From Antilocapra americana (taxonomy: Eukaryota > Chordata > Mammalia > Artiodactyla > Antilocapridae), in contig ML664199.1 of assembly GCA_007570785.1 (NCBI GenBank), forward strand, positions 15,987,594-16,051,593: a DNA stretch of 64,000 nucleotides, written 5' to 3'. Numbering within the stretch: the first letter of the stretch is position 1; each line of letters begins with the position of its first letter. Position numbers and translations under genes: made by a program. Shown here one piece after another: positions 22,385 to 34,675 of this stretch. The notes under the pieces are model-generated. The model ran no database searches. It was not told the DNA's origin and was given only the letters and a program-made list of their open reading frames with translations.

Positions 22385-22799
22385 CGTCATATACTGCCAT
22401 TTCAGCAACATGGATGAACCTAGAGAATACTATACTTCTACAAGTCAGAAAAAGAAAGACTAATACATGATATTCCTTATAAGGGGAAATCTAAAATATA
22501 ATACAAACGAATCTATATACAAAAACATATTCACAGACATAGAAAACAAGCTTATGTCTACCGAAGGGGAAAGTGAGATGAGAAGGGGCAAATTAGGAGT
22601 ATGAGAATAACAGATACAAACTACTATATATAAAATAGATAAACAATAAGAATGTGCTATGTAGCACAGGGAATTATGTTTGACATCTTATAATAATCTA
22701 CAATGGAATATAATTAGAAAAAATAATGGAATCACTAATGAAATACACCTGAAACTAACACAATATTGTAACTCAACTATACTTCAATAAAAAACTAAG
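22385..22799 (+). mobile_element. L1 3' portion
   Basis: Contains the L1 distal ORF2 / 3' UTR series 'agcaacatggatgaacctag', 'acaaactactatatataaaatag', 'tagcacagggaattatg', 'cctgaaactaacacaatattg', 'cttcaataaaaaac' at the end. Non-coding, 5'-truncated. Confidence 0.88.
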
Positions 22800-22910
22800 T
22801 TGAACATATGAAGGAAAAACAATATAAGCATCCTAGAAAGCCCCTTTCTTCATAGCTTTAACCCACCTCCACCAAGTACCTCTGTATTTACCTGCTATCT
22901 ATTCCTTTGA

Positions 22911-23018
22911 AATGGCAACCCACTCCAGTATTCTTGGCTGGAAAAACCCGAGGAGCCTGGTAGGCTACAGTCCATGGGGTCGCAAAGAGTCAGACACGAC
23001 TGAGCGACTTCACACTTT
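22911..23018 (+). mobile_element. BovA-type SINE with perfect TSD
   Basis: Starts 'aatggcaacccactccagta' and ends 'gtcagacacgactgagcgac' plus a short tail. The head is absent. The exact 11-bp TSD tattcctttga is at 22900-22910 and 23019-23029. Confidence 0.93.
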
Positions 23019-23169
23019 TATTCCTTTGAGGATCTTTCTCACCCCAAACCCACTCAGCTCAGAGAATATATTCTCTGTATTATCTTTCCAGAATCTTTCT
23101 AGGTATTTTCCAAAGCTCCTACCTCTGTGTTCCCAAGTAGTTTGTTTACTTTAAAAGTTAATCACAACA

Positions 23170-23370
23170 ATGAATAGTCATGTAGGATTTATTGTCATTC
23201 TACTCAGGCTTTTACATACCCATGACAAGTCTATGAGGTGATGCTACTTAATTTAAAAATAAAGAATCTGAGGTCTTGAGTGGTACACGGACTGACCATG
23301 GTCACAAGGCTAACATGTAATGGCAGCAGGTTTACCCCCAGGAGATCGCACAGTAAGATACCACCCTATG
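23170..23370 (+). repeat. MIR SINE, diverged
   Basis: MIR-like order 'atgacaagtctatgaggtgatgctac', 'aaaataaagaatctgaggtc', 'tggtcacaaggctaacatg', 'gcagcaggtttacccccagg'. It fits the core and 3' part of a MIR but is weak in places. Confidence 0.5.
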
Positions 23371-23644
23371 ACCCACTTCCACTGACAATACTGACCCTGA
23401 GCGTGTTGGGTTGTGTTGAGGCTGTCTGACTGAAAGGCTGGCTTTCTAGGAGAGCACTTCTTGTTCATATTTTCACATCAGAGATTAACAAAAGCACTAG
23501 CACCTTGTAAACCTCAAATGTCTGCTGAATAAACAAGTGACTGAAGGCTGGCTACTTATTGATTAAAATTTTCTTTGGTAAAACAAGACTGCTTAGTAAG
23601 CTCCATACAAACACTAGGTGGCCTGCCATTCTGTTCTCTTTTTC

Positions 23645-23647
<3 letters not shown>

Positions 23648-23697
<50 letters not shown>

Positions 23698-23709
23698 CGC
23701 ACATACATA
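23648..23709 (+). repeat. Compound microsatellite (GT)n(GC)n then ACATAC
   Basis: About twenty GT units run from 23649 to 23689, followed by about five to six GC units, then a short 'acatacatat'. Alternating purine-pyrimidine tracts of this kind can adopt Z-DNA and are usually length-variable among individuals. A 135-codon frame crosses it only because the repeat has no stops. Confidence 0.95.
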
Positions 23710-23750
23710 TCACTGTTTAATTATCAAGTCTCATACATACATATACATGG

Positions 23751-23965
23751 GCTTCCCAGGTGACAGTAATGGTAAAGAATCTACCTGCCAAGGCAGGAGA
23801 CAGGAGATGCGAGTGCAATCCCTCAGTCAGGAAGGTCTCCTGGAGGAAGCATGGCTACCCATTATAGTATTCTTGCTTGGAGAATCCCATGGACAGAGAA
23901 GCCTGGCAGGCTACAGTCCACAGGGTCACACAGAGTTGGACACAACTGAAGAGACTCAGCACACA
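23751..23965 (+). mobile_element. Bov-tA SINE
   Basis: From the head 'gggcttcccaggtgacagta' through 'gagttggacacaactgaaga' to a short tail. The B-box region is disrupted by small insertions ('gatgcgagtgcaatccctca'). It lies between the GT microsatellite and a second AT/GT-rich simple tract (23968-24012). Confidence 0.92.
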
Positions 23966-23967
23966 GG

Positions 23968-24012
23968 CATATATATGTGTGTGTATATATACATATGTGT
24001 GTATGTATGTAT
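23968..24012 (+). repeat. (AT)/(GT) simple sequence
   Basis: Mixed 'atatatatgtgtgtgtatat' and 'gtgtatgtatgtatc' units directly after the SINE, probably grown from its tail or from the target site. Confidence 0.8.
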
Positions 24013-26867
24013 CAGGACTAATTAAAAATAAATGGAAATATATCCATGATTGAATAAGTTTTACAGGTTTTTCTTAGTCCTCCAAATTTTATCCATCTCT
24101 TTTTATAACCATCTATTTAACTTTTTCAAAAGAAGGATTTGCCTTTTAATGGGAAGTCGGCATTTCATCATAAAGATAAAACACAATGTGCTCAACTTAT
24201 TCTGCTTCTAGAAGGCTCCTTTTTATCTTGAATAGTTAGCCAGTAGAAAAGATAGATTCCAAAAAATATATACATTTCAGGCATGAGAGATCAGAGCTTT
24301 ACTAGAGTGAAAAGAATGAAAAATGAAGCTTCCATTTCTGTTGTACTGAAAGATATAATTTGCAAATGCTCGATTATCACTCAACTTCTGTTCCAGAGTC
24401 TATGAGAGCTGAACAAGGAAAGAACTTATATATCTGAAAAAATCAGTCAGCTCTGAGTTTAAGTTTGAACAATGAAGCATTCCTCAAAGTCTTGATTATT
24501 TGGATAACATGGCTTTTTGCTCAAATAGTATTGTGTGTGTCTCCCAGCAAACTATTTCTAAAGAATCACTTTCACAATTGCATTTTTAAAACCCCAGCCC
24601 TTAGGATACTGGTAGCATTAGCAATTACATTATGATGGCAATGATTCTTCGTGGTTTGGGAGTCCACACCCTTTGAGCATCTGATAAAAGCTATGGATTC
24701 TCTTTCCACCTCTGCTCCCAAAAAAATTTTAAAAATCACATATATGAAAACAGATAAATACTTAAAATTTGCATGGCATCTCAGGGGACTCACAAATGCC
24801 CCAAAGTCCACTCATGGGCTCCGTCTGTTTCATAGTTATTCCTGGTCCCTTTAAATACCCAGGCTCTGAGAAGATCTCAAGACTTTAGCTCTTCCTGGGT
24901 CTTTTCTATGAAAGAGCCACTCTGAAAGATAAGAATACAATGGAGGGCTCAGGAAGACTCAGAACAAGCCATGTCACTAAAGTGATAGAACTCTCAGGAG
25001 AAAGCAAAAAAGTGTTTATTTAAAGAATTAGATTTGGGAAAATGTTCACTTCTTTTTCTCAGACTTTTTTTTGCAAAATTCAGTCCTTCATTTGACAAAA
25101 ATTGACTGAGTTTCCTGCTGTCCCTCAAAAGTCCAGGGAGAACCTACCCATAAGGAGTGGAGTGAACCCCTAGGACCTGGCTACATCTGGAGGAAAACGG
25201 TTCTTGAGACCTTCACAGAGGCTTGGGCATCTTGCTGGGATCAGCAACCAGAAAGCCAATGTCCTTACCAGCAGTGCAGGGTTCATGTACCTAAATAGTC
25301 ATGGTGCATAACTTCCAATGAATATATTAGAACACCAGACATCAAAATCCCTCTGTTAGAGCATATACTAACCATATCAATGATGACATTAATGACTTTG
25401 GCAAACTTTCAATTCAAACATTAACACAGTTCCAAGCTGTATTTATTCATAAATGATGGAATTCCTCAAATTATTTAACACCTATCTGGTTAGCCTTCTT
25501 TAAACCTACTCTATACCTCTGTCGGTATTTTGGAATAATGACTTTTTAAAAATATTTTTGAAAGATATTCAAGAGCAACAAAAATCAAAGGTGGCTCATT
25601 AGATTTGCATAATGATTAAAACTGAAATTATCTAATTGGGATTTATGTGATGTTATTTAGAAGTACTTCCTTATTTTAAGATAATAAATGGATGTTTAGT
25701 ATTCACACAACAGAATTGTATAACAGTCCTCTCACTGGGGAGAAATGAGATAGTCCACAGAGAAAGCCTTGGGAAGACTAATTGGGTTTCCCAGTTGCTC
25801 ATTTGCCTTGGTTCATATAGAAATTAATGTTAGGAAAATCCAAAGGGTACTGAACAACTGGAATCTGGCAGTTTAATTGCTTTGCACAAGAGACCAATGG
25901 TCCTGGGTCTTGGGTGTGCCCATGTGTGCATTTAGGCAAGGGACAAAGCCCTTACAAAACTCCATGCTCTTGACTGCTATAGAGAGACAAACAGGAGCAC
26001 TGTGTCCAAGGGAGAGGGGTATGAATTCTGCTGAATAGGAATCTATTTTTAGACCTATTCATTTGCCTCTCTTTAGATTCATTATAATTTTAACTCATAT
26101 ACCAGAACATTGTTTCCAAGGAAGCACTGATTTATGTCCTCCATGGACAAAAGAACAGAAATAAGGCTCACTCCAGATGAAGATTAACTCTACTTTTAAC
26201 CATGCTTTGGAATGGGAAGTAGTCTCTGCTTATATCTGGCAGCCCTGTGAATAAGTGTGTGCCCTTTAAGACACACTTCAACCAAGGTGCAGCAAAGATA
26301 GATGAGCAAATTTAGGCAGATTCAAGTAAAAGTGATTCTTCTGGGGTATGTTTTATTTACACAGCATGGCTGAATCTCAAACATATTCTGAATATTTTTG
26401 TCATATTATACAATTCTGTGTTATCCAAGAAAAACAAGTTCAATTTTAACATTAGTATTATTTTAATCAAAATTAACTTGATTAAGTGGTAATAAAAAGT
26501 TGTATGCTCTTGTCCAAACTGTTCCAAGCTGTTTAAAACATATACACAAAACCAAGACAAGAAAACAAACTAAAAATATATATATAGAAGAAAACAAAAA
26601 TAAAAAAAATCTTATACCCACTATCTCAGAGAATTAATGAGTTCCATTTAAGAGACTTCCCAGGACCTCTCTATCTTGGGCCATTCTTATCGTACAAAAG
26701 CCATTCTTTGAAAACACAGGAAATTTCTTTGAATTCAACTAATTGCCTATTCTTGTGTTTTAAAGAAAGACTTGCAATGAAGGTAGGAAATGGAGGTTCT
26801 AGTCATGAATGCTCCTGAATATCTGATGGGCTTTGGACAAATCACAGAACCCTTTAATATTATCTCA
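24013..26867. other. No gene or recognised repeat
   Basis: The longest repeat-free stretch of the window, about 2.85 kb, with unremarkable composition. I looked for exon-like open frames bounded by AG/GT and found none I could defend. Confidence 0.4.
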
Positions 26868-26872
26868 CTTTC

Positions 26873-26946
26873 CCAACCCAGGGATCCAACCAAGTCTCCT
26901 ACACTGCAGGCGGATTCTTTACCAGCTGAGCCACAAGAGAAGCCCA
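26873..26946 (-). mobile_element. Bov-tA SINE fragment (head only)
   Basis: Plus strand 'aacccagggatccaaccaag' to 'tgagccacaagagaagccc' is the complement of the tRNA-derived head and first part of the body. The rest is missing. Confidence 0.85.
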
Positions 26947-27064
26947 AGAATACTGGAGTGGCTAGCTTATCCCTTCTTCCTGGGGAGCTTACTGACCCAG
27001 GAATCAAATCGGGGTCTCCTGCATTGTAGGCAGATTCTTCACCAACTGAGCTTTGAGCGAAGCC
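26947..27064 (-). mobile_element. Bov-tA SINE fragment
   Basis: Plus strand 'aagaatactggagtgg' to 'gagctttgagcgaagccc' is a second minus-oriented Bov-tA 5' part placed directly after the first. The two together suggest two insertions at neighbouring sites or a local tandem duplication followed by loss. Confidence 0.85.
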
Positions 27065-27795
27065 CTTATTAAATTAGGGTAAATATCATCTGAATCTCTG
27101 AGATAATGGAAATAAAACTATGTTTATTACACTTTACAAAAGAAGTTGTCTTATGAATTAAAACATTAGTAAAATACTAAGCACTTTTCATTTAAATAAA
27201 ACATTAAAATAGACACTTGATACCAGTTGTCTGAAGGAGTTTCCCCACTCAGCTCTTTTATGTCAAAGAAGGATCTGTTCCATGATGCTTTTCAGCATCT
27301 CATGGAAAAATTTAAGACATACTATCTGGCTCCTGAAATGTGTTCTCTGTCCATTATCCTAAATACTAAAGGAGAAGAGAACACGTAGCGAGAAAAAGCT
27401 AATCTCTGACCAGAAACTGATTCTGTCTTAATTGATTGTTTTATTTCCCAACACAGGAGATGCTTTTATGAATCTCCAAAAGAACAGAGAAAAGAGAGGA
27501 AGCTACCTAGATGATAATTAATAATGACCATTGCAAGATTTGTTGGAGGGAATTCTCTTTACACTATGCATTGAGAGCAATCTCATCTCTTCAATCACCA
27601 CTCCCAGATACTGTCAAACGGGTTTCAACATTAGTAAAGAATCTAATTTCCTTTGCAGTGCCAAGTGATAAGTGTATTTATTAAGGAGGAAAGAATTTGA
27701 AGTAGAAAGAAAAGTCAGGTATCTTTCAACATTCAAGAAAACCCAATGATTTATTTTCTGGTATTTGGGAGGAAAGATTTATGTTCATTCTATCT
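27065..27795. other. No gene or recognised repeat
   Basis: AT-rich, no diagnostic landmarks and no long open frame. Confidence 0.35.
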
Positions 27796-28380
27796 TAACT
27801 GTATTAGTTATCTATCCCCATATAACAAATTATCCCAAATTCCTCAGACCAAAACAAAGCATTTATTATCTCCAACAGTTGCTAATCATCAAGGACCTGG
27901 GAGGAGCTTAACTAGGTAGTTTGGCTCTGGCTTTCTCACTAGGTCACAGTGAGGCTGTCAGCTAGAATTATAGTCATCTCAACGTTCAACTGAGTCCCGA
28001 TAATCTGCTCCCAACCTCACCTATGTGGTTGTCAATAGGTTGTCCTTTCTCACTAGCTGTTGGTCAGAGTCTTCAGTTCCTTACTCTACGGGCGTCTGAA
28101 TTGGACTTCTTACAACATGGCAGCCTATTTCCTTCAGAAAAATATCCAAGAGAGCACTCAATTTCCAATTGTGTATATGCTCATTTCAGAAGAGAAATAC
28201 CATCATTTTGTTCTATGCTACTGTGCACACAGACCAATCCTGGTACAGTGTGGGAGGCGGCTACACAAACTTATCACTATCAGGAAGTATAACATCAGTA
28301 GTCATCAAGGAGGCTGGTCACCACATCATCTAACTTACAAGAAGCCTACAAGATAGTATACCAGCCAACGACAGAAACAG
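27796..28380 (+). repeat. Ancient mammalian repeat, family unassigned
   Basis: The order 'gtattagttatctatcccca', 'taacaaattatcccaaattcc', 'gcatttattatctcca', 'gtcacagtgaggctgtcagc', 'cctcacctatgtggttgtcaa' and 'acaacatggcagcctatttcc' follows a known ancient mammalian LTR-like or transposon repeat. I recognise the pattern but not the name. Two overlapping open frames (28023-28356) inside it carry no domain. Confidence 0.55.
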
Positions 28381-29739
28381 CTAGAGGCTCAGCTGATGAC
28401 ATCAAGCACAGAACAAACTAATCATAAATATGCCATCTTTTTCCAGCTTCGCCTGTTTTATCTTTAAGGTAAATCTGTGTCCTCTTTCTACTTATGAAGT
28501 GTGCATAACAGCATTAGCTAAGCCAGTGAGTCTTCACCAGCATCTAAATCAAATTATCAAACATACAGTGTGGTAAGAGAGACACACAATTCCTTTCAAA
28601 GTGCTAGCATTTCAATGTACATTTCCTCTCTGGCATTCTGCCCTTCGCTGGAGAGTATGAATCTGTTTTCCCTTGGGAGAAACGGCCACAGCGAAGGCAA
28701 TAAAACCTTTCTAAGTTATTGAGAAGTTAAGGGAAGGATAATTCAAACAAACCAAGTTTTTCTCAGAAGAAAAGGGATCCTGTCCATAGTAGGCTTGCAC
28801 CTCGCTTCTCTCTGGCCAGGAAGATATCTACCTTAGCCCAAAAGCAACTCTTGAGGTGAACCTGAATTGTGCTAAGGTCCCCTGGTCCTCTGAGAAAGGA
28901 CTTTTCCTTTTCTTAGATAGAGATTTACATATGAAATAAATATAAAGCATTTTATCAGAACTATGAAGGAAGGCTGGAGCTGTATTACTACAGTGAAGGA
29001 GAGCTTTACTATTTAAATGTCTGTCTGTACCAGTGATACTGAGGTGTATATATAGGGGGATAAATCTCACCTTCCTCCCTCCCCACTCAACATTCTGATA
29101 AACTCTCCTACAGGGTCTATCCCTACCTCCTGAGTTGAGAATCACTACCAAATTGACCCATGGTTACTAGTGGATATGTCTATTTCTCAAGAGGTTTAAG
29201 GAAGAGAATCTTTGTCAACCAATTAACTCAGTGCTAACTATTCCCATGATATATACTTCTACATAAAGGAATTTCTTTACTATACTTATTAACCATCTTG
29301 TTTATTCCAAAAAAATATTTGCTATGATTTATAAGATTTATAAAATACAATAAAAAACTAATATGAACTAGTTGTGAAAGAAACAATGTAAGAAAACCAA
29401 GTCTATGGGACATAAAACTGAGCAAGAAATGTATTTTATCCAGATGGGCCACAAATTTAGTTCTAAACATTTGAGCAGTCTCCCAATTGGAAAAGAGAAA
29501 TACAATCTCAGTTCAGCTTATGTATAAAAAATATTAACAATTTTCTTAAAACAGAGAACAACTATTCTTAAACTAAGATCAGACCCAGTACTCCACTGGG
29601 GATAAATGTCAAGATGACACTATTCAATAAAAACAAGATGATGTGGCATTGAAATGTTTCTTATACTGACTTGATCAAAGCCTTGCAAAAAGTGATTCTG
29701 CAGGAGCAGATATAACAGAAACTGCCTCAACCTCACTAT
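28381..29739. other. No gene or recognised repeat
   Basis: About 1.36 kb. A 107-codon minus frame (28828-29151) has no recognisable motif. No repeat landmarks. Confidence 0.35.
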
Positions 29740-29911
29740 TTCTTCCTATGCACACTGAAACTCTCCATTTCCTAGCCACATAAGGTCAGGTTGGGGCCAT
29801 GAAACTGGATTCTGGCCAGTGCATAATGATGTGCCCTCTGTCGAGGCCTGAGTATAACACCCCTTCACTTTCTTCTTCCACAGTGGCCTCGAAGGACCAT
29901 GTTTAAGATGG
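29740..29911 (+). repeat. Ancient mammalian repeat fragment
   Basis: 'tttcctagccacataaggtc', 'attctggccagtgcataatg' and 'gcctcgaaggaccatg' match a widespread old repeat also seen, more weakly, near 57.9-58.2 kb. Interrupted by the Bov-A2 insertion that follows. Confidence 0.45.
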
Positions 29912-29925
29912 CAGTTCCACACTAT

Positions 29926-30185
29926 GCTGCTGACGCTGCTAAGTCAATTCAGTCAGGTCTCCCTCTGTGTGACCCCATAGATGGCAGCCCACTGGGGGAT
30001 CCTCCAGGCAAGAACACTGGAGTGGGTTGCCACTTCCTTCTCCAATGCACGGAAGTGAAAAGTGAAAGTGAAGTCGTTCAGTCGTGTTCTACTCTTAGCG
30101 ACCCCATGGACTACAGCCCACCAGGCTCCTCTGTCCACAGGATTTTCCAGGCAAGAATACTGGAGTGGGGCGCCATTGCCTTCTC
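29926..30185 (-). mobile_element. Bov-A2 dimeric SINE with perfect TSD
   Basis: Two BovA monomers joined by the linker 'ggaagtgaaaagtgaaagtg' (30050-30070), the hallmark of Bov-A2. The exact 14-bp TSD cagttccacactat is at 29912-29925 and 30186-30199. Both ends are intact and divergence is modest, so this is a relatively recent insertion. The 100-codon frame across it is accidental. Confidence 0.95.
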
Positions 30186-30199
30186 CAGTTCCACACTAT

Positions 30200-30494
30200 A
30201 GAAGGAGTCTATATCCCTAGCTCAGAGGAGTATCTCCATGAAACACCTTACAATCTGAATTAGGCCATGACATAAACAAAGAACAAAACTTTAGTGTGTA
30301 ATTTCCCTGACTAAAACAACAAACATTATCAGTACAGGTTCAAAATTCTACCTCTCTGTAGACATGATTTGACCATCTGGGCAGAGTCTGGAATATCTAG
30401 AAGAATAGATAGATTTTAAATCTTCCACACAGTCCTCCCTCAATATGGTTTTGTTCAACTATGTGTTTAAAAAATCCTAGAGATGATGATAATG
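30200..30494. other. No gene or recognised repeat
   Basis: Short unassigned stretch between Bov-A2 and a MIR. Confidence 0.3.
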
Positions 30495-30775
30495 AAGATA
30501 TTATAGTAATAGCTAATGCTTGGATATCACATGCTATGTGCCAGGAATTATTTATTCTAAACTTTTCCATATATTAATGTATTGTTTTTTGTTTGTTTGT
30601 TTTTTTTTACAATATATTCATTCATTTAATTCTTACCATTATCTCTAATTTTCAAATGAGGAAACTGTGGAAAAGAAGTGACTTGTCAAGTTCCCTCAGT
30701 AGGGGGTGGCAACAGAATTAGATTCCGAAAATCTAACTCCAGGGTTGGTGCTACTAACTTCTACATTATATGTTA
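30495..30775 (+). repeat. MIR SINE
   Basis: Clear MIR order: 'aatagctaatgcttggatatc', 'tgctatgtgccaggaattat', a T-rich interruption at 30582-30610, 'tcatttaattcttaccatta', 'tttcaaatgaggaaactg', 'gacttgtcaagttccctcag', 'ctaactccagggttggtgc'. Typical tRNA-derived fossil SINE. Confidence 0.82.
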
Positions 30776-31529
30776 TTTCATACAATGATGATAAGGTTGG
30801 TATCGTGATCCCTTGAAAAACTATTAAATGCCTCCAGTTGTCTAAAAGTCCAAAGGCTTCAAAACACATATGAGCTGAAGTGTGGCTGGCATCCTCTTGG
30901 AACAGCTAAGGAGCCTAACAAAGGATTAATCTTAATAGATGCCTATTAAGATTAATTCAAGAGAATAAATCCAAGTGGAGCCAAGATTAGCTTTCAAAAG
31001 GATTTTCTAGTATAATCCCACTGTATGATACCTTACTAAGTTGGTTTAACAATTCCTATAATTTACTTTAAAATAACAACATATACAGCATAATACTGGA
31101 TATGTATTAGTTAGCTGAAGTTTTAACTTTAGAGTAACTTTAGAGGTATTTAGGGACCCTAAGTTAACTTTACAAGAGAACAAAATGAAAAAATATTTTC
31201 TGAATCAAGATAAAAGATTGGTACTTCTGGGTCACCTAATGCCACCATATACATTCCTTTATGATCCATTGGCCATATGTGGCATGCCAGAAGAAAATCA
31301 ATATGATACACTAGGTCCCCTGAGTTAGTTCTCCTTGCCATAGTCAATCTTTTGGAAAACAATTTTAAGCTTCCTGTTAACTCAAAAGATCACTTTTGTT
31401 CACTTCATGTCATTTCTTGCTAAAATACATAAAAATAAGTTTTTGTTTTCATATAAAATTCCCTTCACTTACCTCAAGTATACATAAACCACAAAACTCT
31501 ACATCAAGGAGGCAACTTTTAATATTACC
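30776..31529. other. No gene or recognised repeat
   Basis: AT-rich. Contains a direct repeat 'cttaatagatgcctattaag' that is an imperfect palindrome near 30930-30955. Nothing else seen. Confidence 0.35.
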
Positions 31530-31665
31530 TAATCCAATTCCTTTTTCCATAGAGGAAAAGACTGAGATCCAGACAGGCTAAACTACTTGTGCCAGGTCTC
31601 AAGCTAGTTAGTGGCAAAAGCTAGTGCCCTGGCTTTCTCCTCCAAGTCTTTTCTTACCATCATAC
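31530..31665 (+). repeat. MIR SINE fragment
   Basis: 'tccatagaggaaaagactgag', 'ctacttgtgccaggtctcaa', 'gctagttagtggcaaaagct', 'gtgccctggctttctcc' match the 3' half of MIR. Confidence 0.65.
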
Positions 31666-31919
31666 TGAGCCACAAGTGGATCCCAAGGGCACATTTAAAT
31701 ACTGAGACTGCAAAACATCCTTGGCCAAGAGGCAGGGATAAAGCATGACCATAATTTTTTAAGTATTTATCACAGTGAAATAAGCTAAAGCAGTCTCAAT
31801 TGAGGTGGAAAATGCCTGCTGTTGAAATAAATGCAACAATTTAATTCTGAAGGTGAAAGGCAGCTCAGAGGCAAGATAAAGACCATGAGTAAAAAAACCC
31901 TGACCTCACAAGATAGGGA

Positions 31920-31967
31920 AATAACATGTCTCCATCAACAGATAAATGGATCAATACAATGTAAAAC

Positions 31968-31998
<31 letters not shown>

Positions 31999-32378
31999 AC
32001 TATTGCTCAGCCATTAAAAAGAAAAAAGCCTTGCTACTTTGTGTCAACATTGATGGACTTGGAGGGTATTATACTTAGTAAGACAGAGAAAGACAAATAA
32101 TGCATGTTTTCACTTATACATGGAATAAAAAAACAAATTAAACAGAAATATAATCGCAGATACAGAGAACAAACTTGGGGGGAAGGAGAGAGAGGATAGA
32201 GATTAAGAGGTACAAACTACTAATTATAAAATAAATAATTCACAGGGATGTATTGTACAGTATAGGGAATATAGTCAAAAATTGATAACTTGCGTGGTGT
32301 GTAATCTATAAAAACCATTATATTATACACCTGAAAGTAATATAATATTGTAGGTCTGTTTCACTTCAATACTTTTTT
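31920..32378 (+). mobile_element. L1 3' portion with internal (AT)n
   Basis: L1 distal sequence: 'tccatcaacagataaatgga', 'gctcagccattaaaaag', 'acttatacatggaataaaa', 'gtacaaactactaattataa', 'ttatacacctgaaagtaata'. An (AT)n run of about 13 units sits at 31967-31992. No coding capacity. Confidence 0.87.
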
Positions 32379-32434
32379 TTAAAAAATATGGAGAAAACCT
32401 TAATAATAACTAATAGGGCAATTTTATTTTAAAG

Positions 32435-33725
32435 GAGACAAGAATATTCAACAGAGAAAAGAAAAGCTCTTTAACAAGTGGTTCTGGGAAAACTGGACAG
32501 CTACATATAAAAGAATAAGATTATAATACTCCCTAATAAAAGCTCAGTATGGACCAAAAACCTATTGACATAAATCATAGCAAGATGCTTTTTGATTCAT
32601 CTCCTTGAAAAATGAAAATTTAAAAAATAAACAAATGTGACCTAATTAAACTTAGAAGTTTTTGCACAGAAAAGGATACCATAAACAAAATGAGAACCAA
32701 AAAATGGGAGAAAATATTTGCAAATGATATTATCTACAAATCTCCAAAATGTACAAATGGTTCATGCAACTTAATATCAAAAAAACAAACAATCCAATCA
32801 AAAAATGGGCAGATCTAAATAGACATTTCTCCAAAGAAGCCATATAGATGGTTAGGAAACAAGAAAAGATGCTCAAAATCACTAATTATTAGAGAACTGC
32901 AAATCAAAATGACAATGTAGTATCATCTGACACCAGTCAGTATGGCCATCATCAAGAAATCTACAAATAAATGCTGGAGAGGGTGTGGAGAAAAGACAAC
33001 CCTCCTACACTATTGGTAGAAATGTAATTTGGTACAGTCACTATGGAAAACAGTATGGAGTTTCCTTTAAAAATAGAACTGCCATATGATCCAGCAACCC
33101 CACTCGTGAGAAAACCGTACATCCAGAGAAAACCATAATTTGAAAAGACACATGCAGCCCAGTGTTCACTGAAGCACTATTTAGAAATGGCCAGGACATG
33201 GAAGCTACTTAAATGTCCATAAATGGATAAAGAAGATGTGGTACATACATGCAATGGAATATTACTCAGCCATAAAAAAGAATGAAATAATGCCATTTGC
33301 AAAAACATATATGGACCTAGAGACTATCATACTGAGTGACGTAAGTCACACACAGAAAGACAAATATCATATAATATCAATTTTATGCAGAATCTAAAAA
33401 AAGTGTTATAGATGAACTTATTTACAAAACAGAAATAGAGTCACAGGAAAAAAATGTATGATCACAAGGGCACAAAAGGAGGGCATTAACTGGGAGACTG
33501 GGACTGCCATATATGCACTACTATACATAAAGCAGGGTAACTAGTAAGAACCTACTGTATAGCAGAGGGAACTCTACTCAATAATCTGTAATGACCTATA
33601 TGGGAAAAAGAATCTAAAAAATAGTGTATACATGTATATTTATAATTAATTTACCTTGCTGTACACCTGAAACTAACACTACATTGTAAATCAACCAAAC
33701 TCCAATAAACTTTTAAAGGAAATAT
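32435..33725 (+). mobile_element. L1 3' portion (end of ORF2 and 3' UTR)
   Basis: Longer and separate L1 copy. It begins in the ORF2 C-terminal region ('acaagtggttctgggaaaac', 'aaaatgggcagatctaaata', 'atgctggagagggtgtggag') and runs through the 3' UTR to 'acattgtaaatcaaccaaac' and 'ccaataaactttt'. ORF2 is broken by many stops. It starts about 55 bp after the preceding L1 ends. Confidence 0.92.
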
Positions 33726-34612
33726 ATTTTTAAAAAGAAGTATATGAGGCTAGAGAAGGGAGAATAAAATAGTGAACTTACCAAAATCTTGAAATATACA
33801 TACAAAAAATAAAGGCAACAGTGATGGATACAGCACAATACTAGAACAAACACATTTAATACAATGATTGGATCTCCTTGGCTAATGATTTAAAACAGCC
33901 TATGATACTTGAATCTCTCCTTCACAATCACTTTTTTATTTTTTTTACTGAAGTAGCTGCTTTGCAATATTCTATACCTTTTATGCTTATTCAGAATGTT
34001 GACTGTTAGTATAACCCTAAGGGAACCCATGATTAAGTAAAGACAGGAAGAAAGAAACTGAAACATCGTCCTATGTGATATTCTTTATTATTTATAACCC
34101 TCGCGTAGCAAAAGTAAACAACGGACAGCTCTTCAAATATGCTGTAGTTGCTCTTGATGCTCATCCTTAGTATGTGATCTTCTCTCTTTCTGATATACCT
34201 TACATCCTACTTACATGCTTTTGGCTGAATCCTATTCTTACAAGTCTGTTCAAATCATACCTCTTCCTGGAAGCAATCTGAGTTGTTTCCCTCACTTTGA
34301 GTTAGATATTCATTCAATGTATAACCTACATTTCAGTAGGGTTCTCAAACTCCTTTTCAAATCACCTTCCAAAAATCCACTTCTATAAAATACTAGTGAT
34401 TAATGCTAGATTTACTGGAGATTTCAGAAGAGATGGTATTTGCTACATAAACTCTTCCAAAATAATTTACATCTACTTACTGTTTGATCTTGTCAAATCT
34501 AAAAAGGACACAACATGACCTACCTTTCAGCATTTTGAGGGGCCTAAATGAGATATATTTTCAAAGCATACATCATATTGGAACAAGAAACAGCTCAATT
34601 AAAGAAATACAG
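33726..34612. other. No gene; possible small L1 and L2 remnants
   Basis: 33932-33985 resembles the antisense of an L1 3' terminus ('actgaagtagctgctttgca'). 34225-34325 has L2-like 'aaatcatacctcttcctggaagc'. Both are weak. Otherwise unassigned. Confidence 0.35.
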
Positions 34613-34675
34613 AGTAGGGGATGGAGAAGGAAAGGAGAGAAAGAGAGGAGAGGAGGGAGGGAGAGAGAAAAACAC
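34613..34675 (+). repeat. Purine-rich GA low-complexity tract
   Basis: About 60 bases of G and A with only three pyrimidines early on ('ggagagaaagagaggagagg' and similar). Two overlapping open frames here result from the missing stops. Confidence 0.85.

Noticed and set aside
23618..24025. A 135-codon frame including a Val/Cys repeat
   Set aside because: It is open only because the GT/GC repeat and adjacent Bov-tA lack stops in that frame.
26873..27064. Two short direct repeats with unique spacing as a possible CRISPR-like array
   Set aside because: They are two adjacent minus-strand Bov-tA fragments. The host is a mammal and there is no regular repeat-spacer unit.
29899..30201. A 100-codon frame starting in non-repeat DNA
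   Set aside because: Most of it runs through the Bov-A2 dimer and its TSD, so it is accidental.
34613..34675. GA-rich tract with overlapping open frames as a small charged protein
   Set aside because: Low-complexity purine tract; the frames have no start context or conservation signal that I can see.
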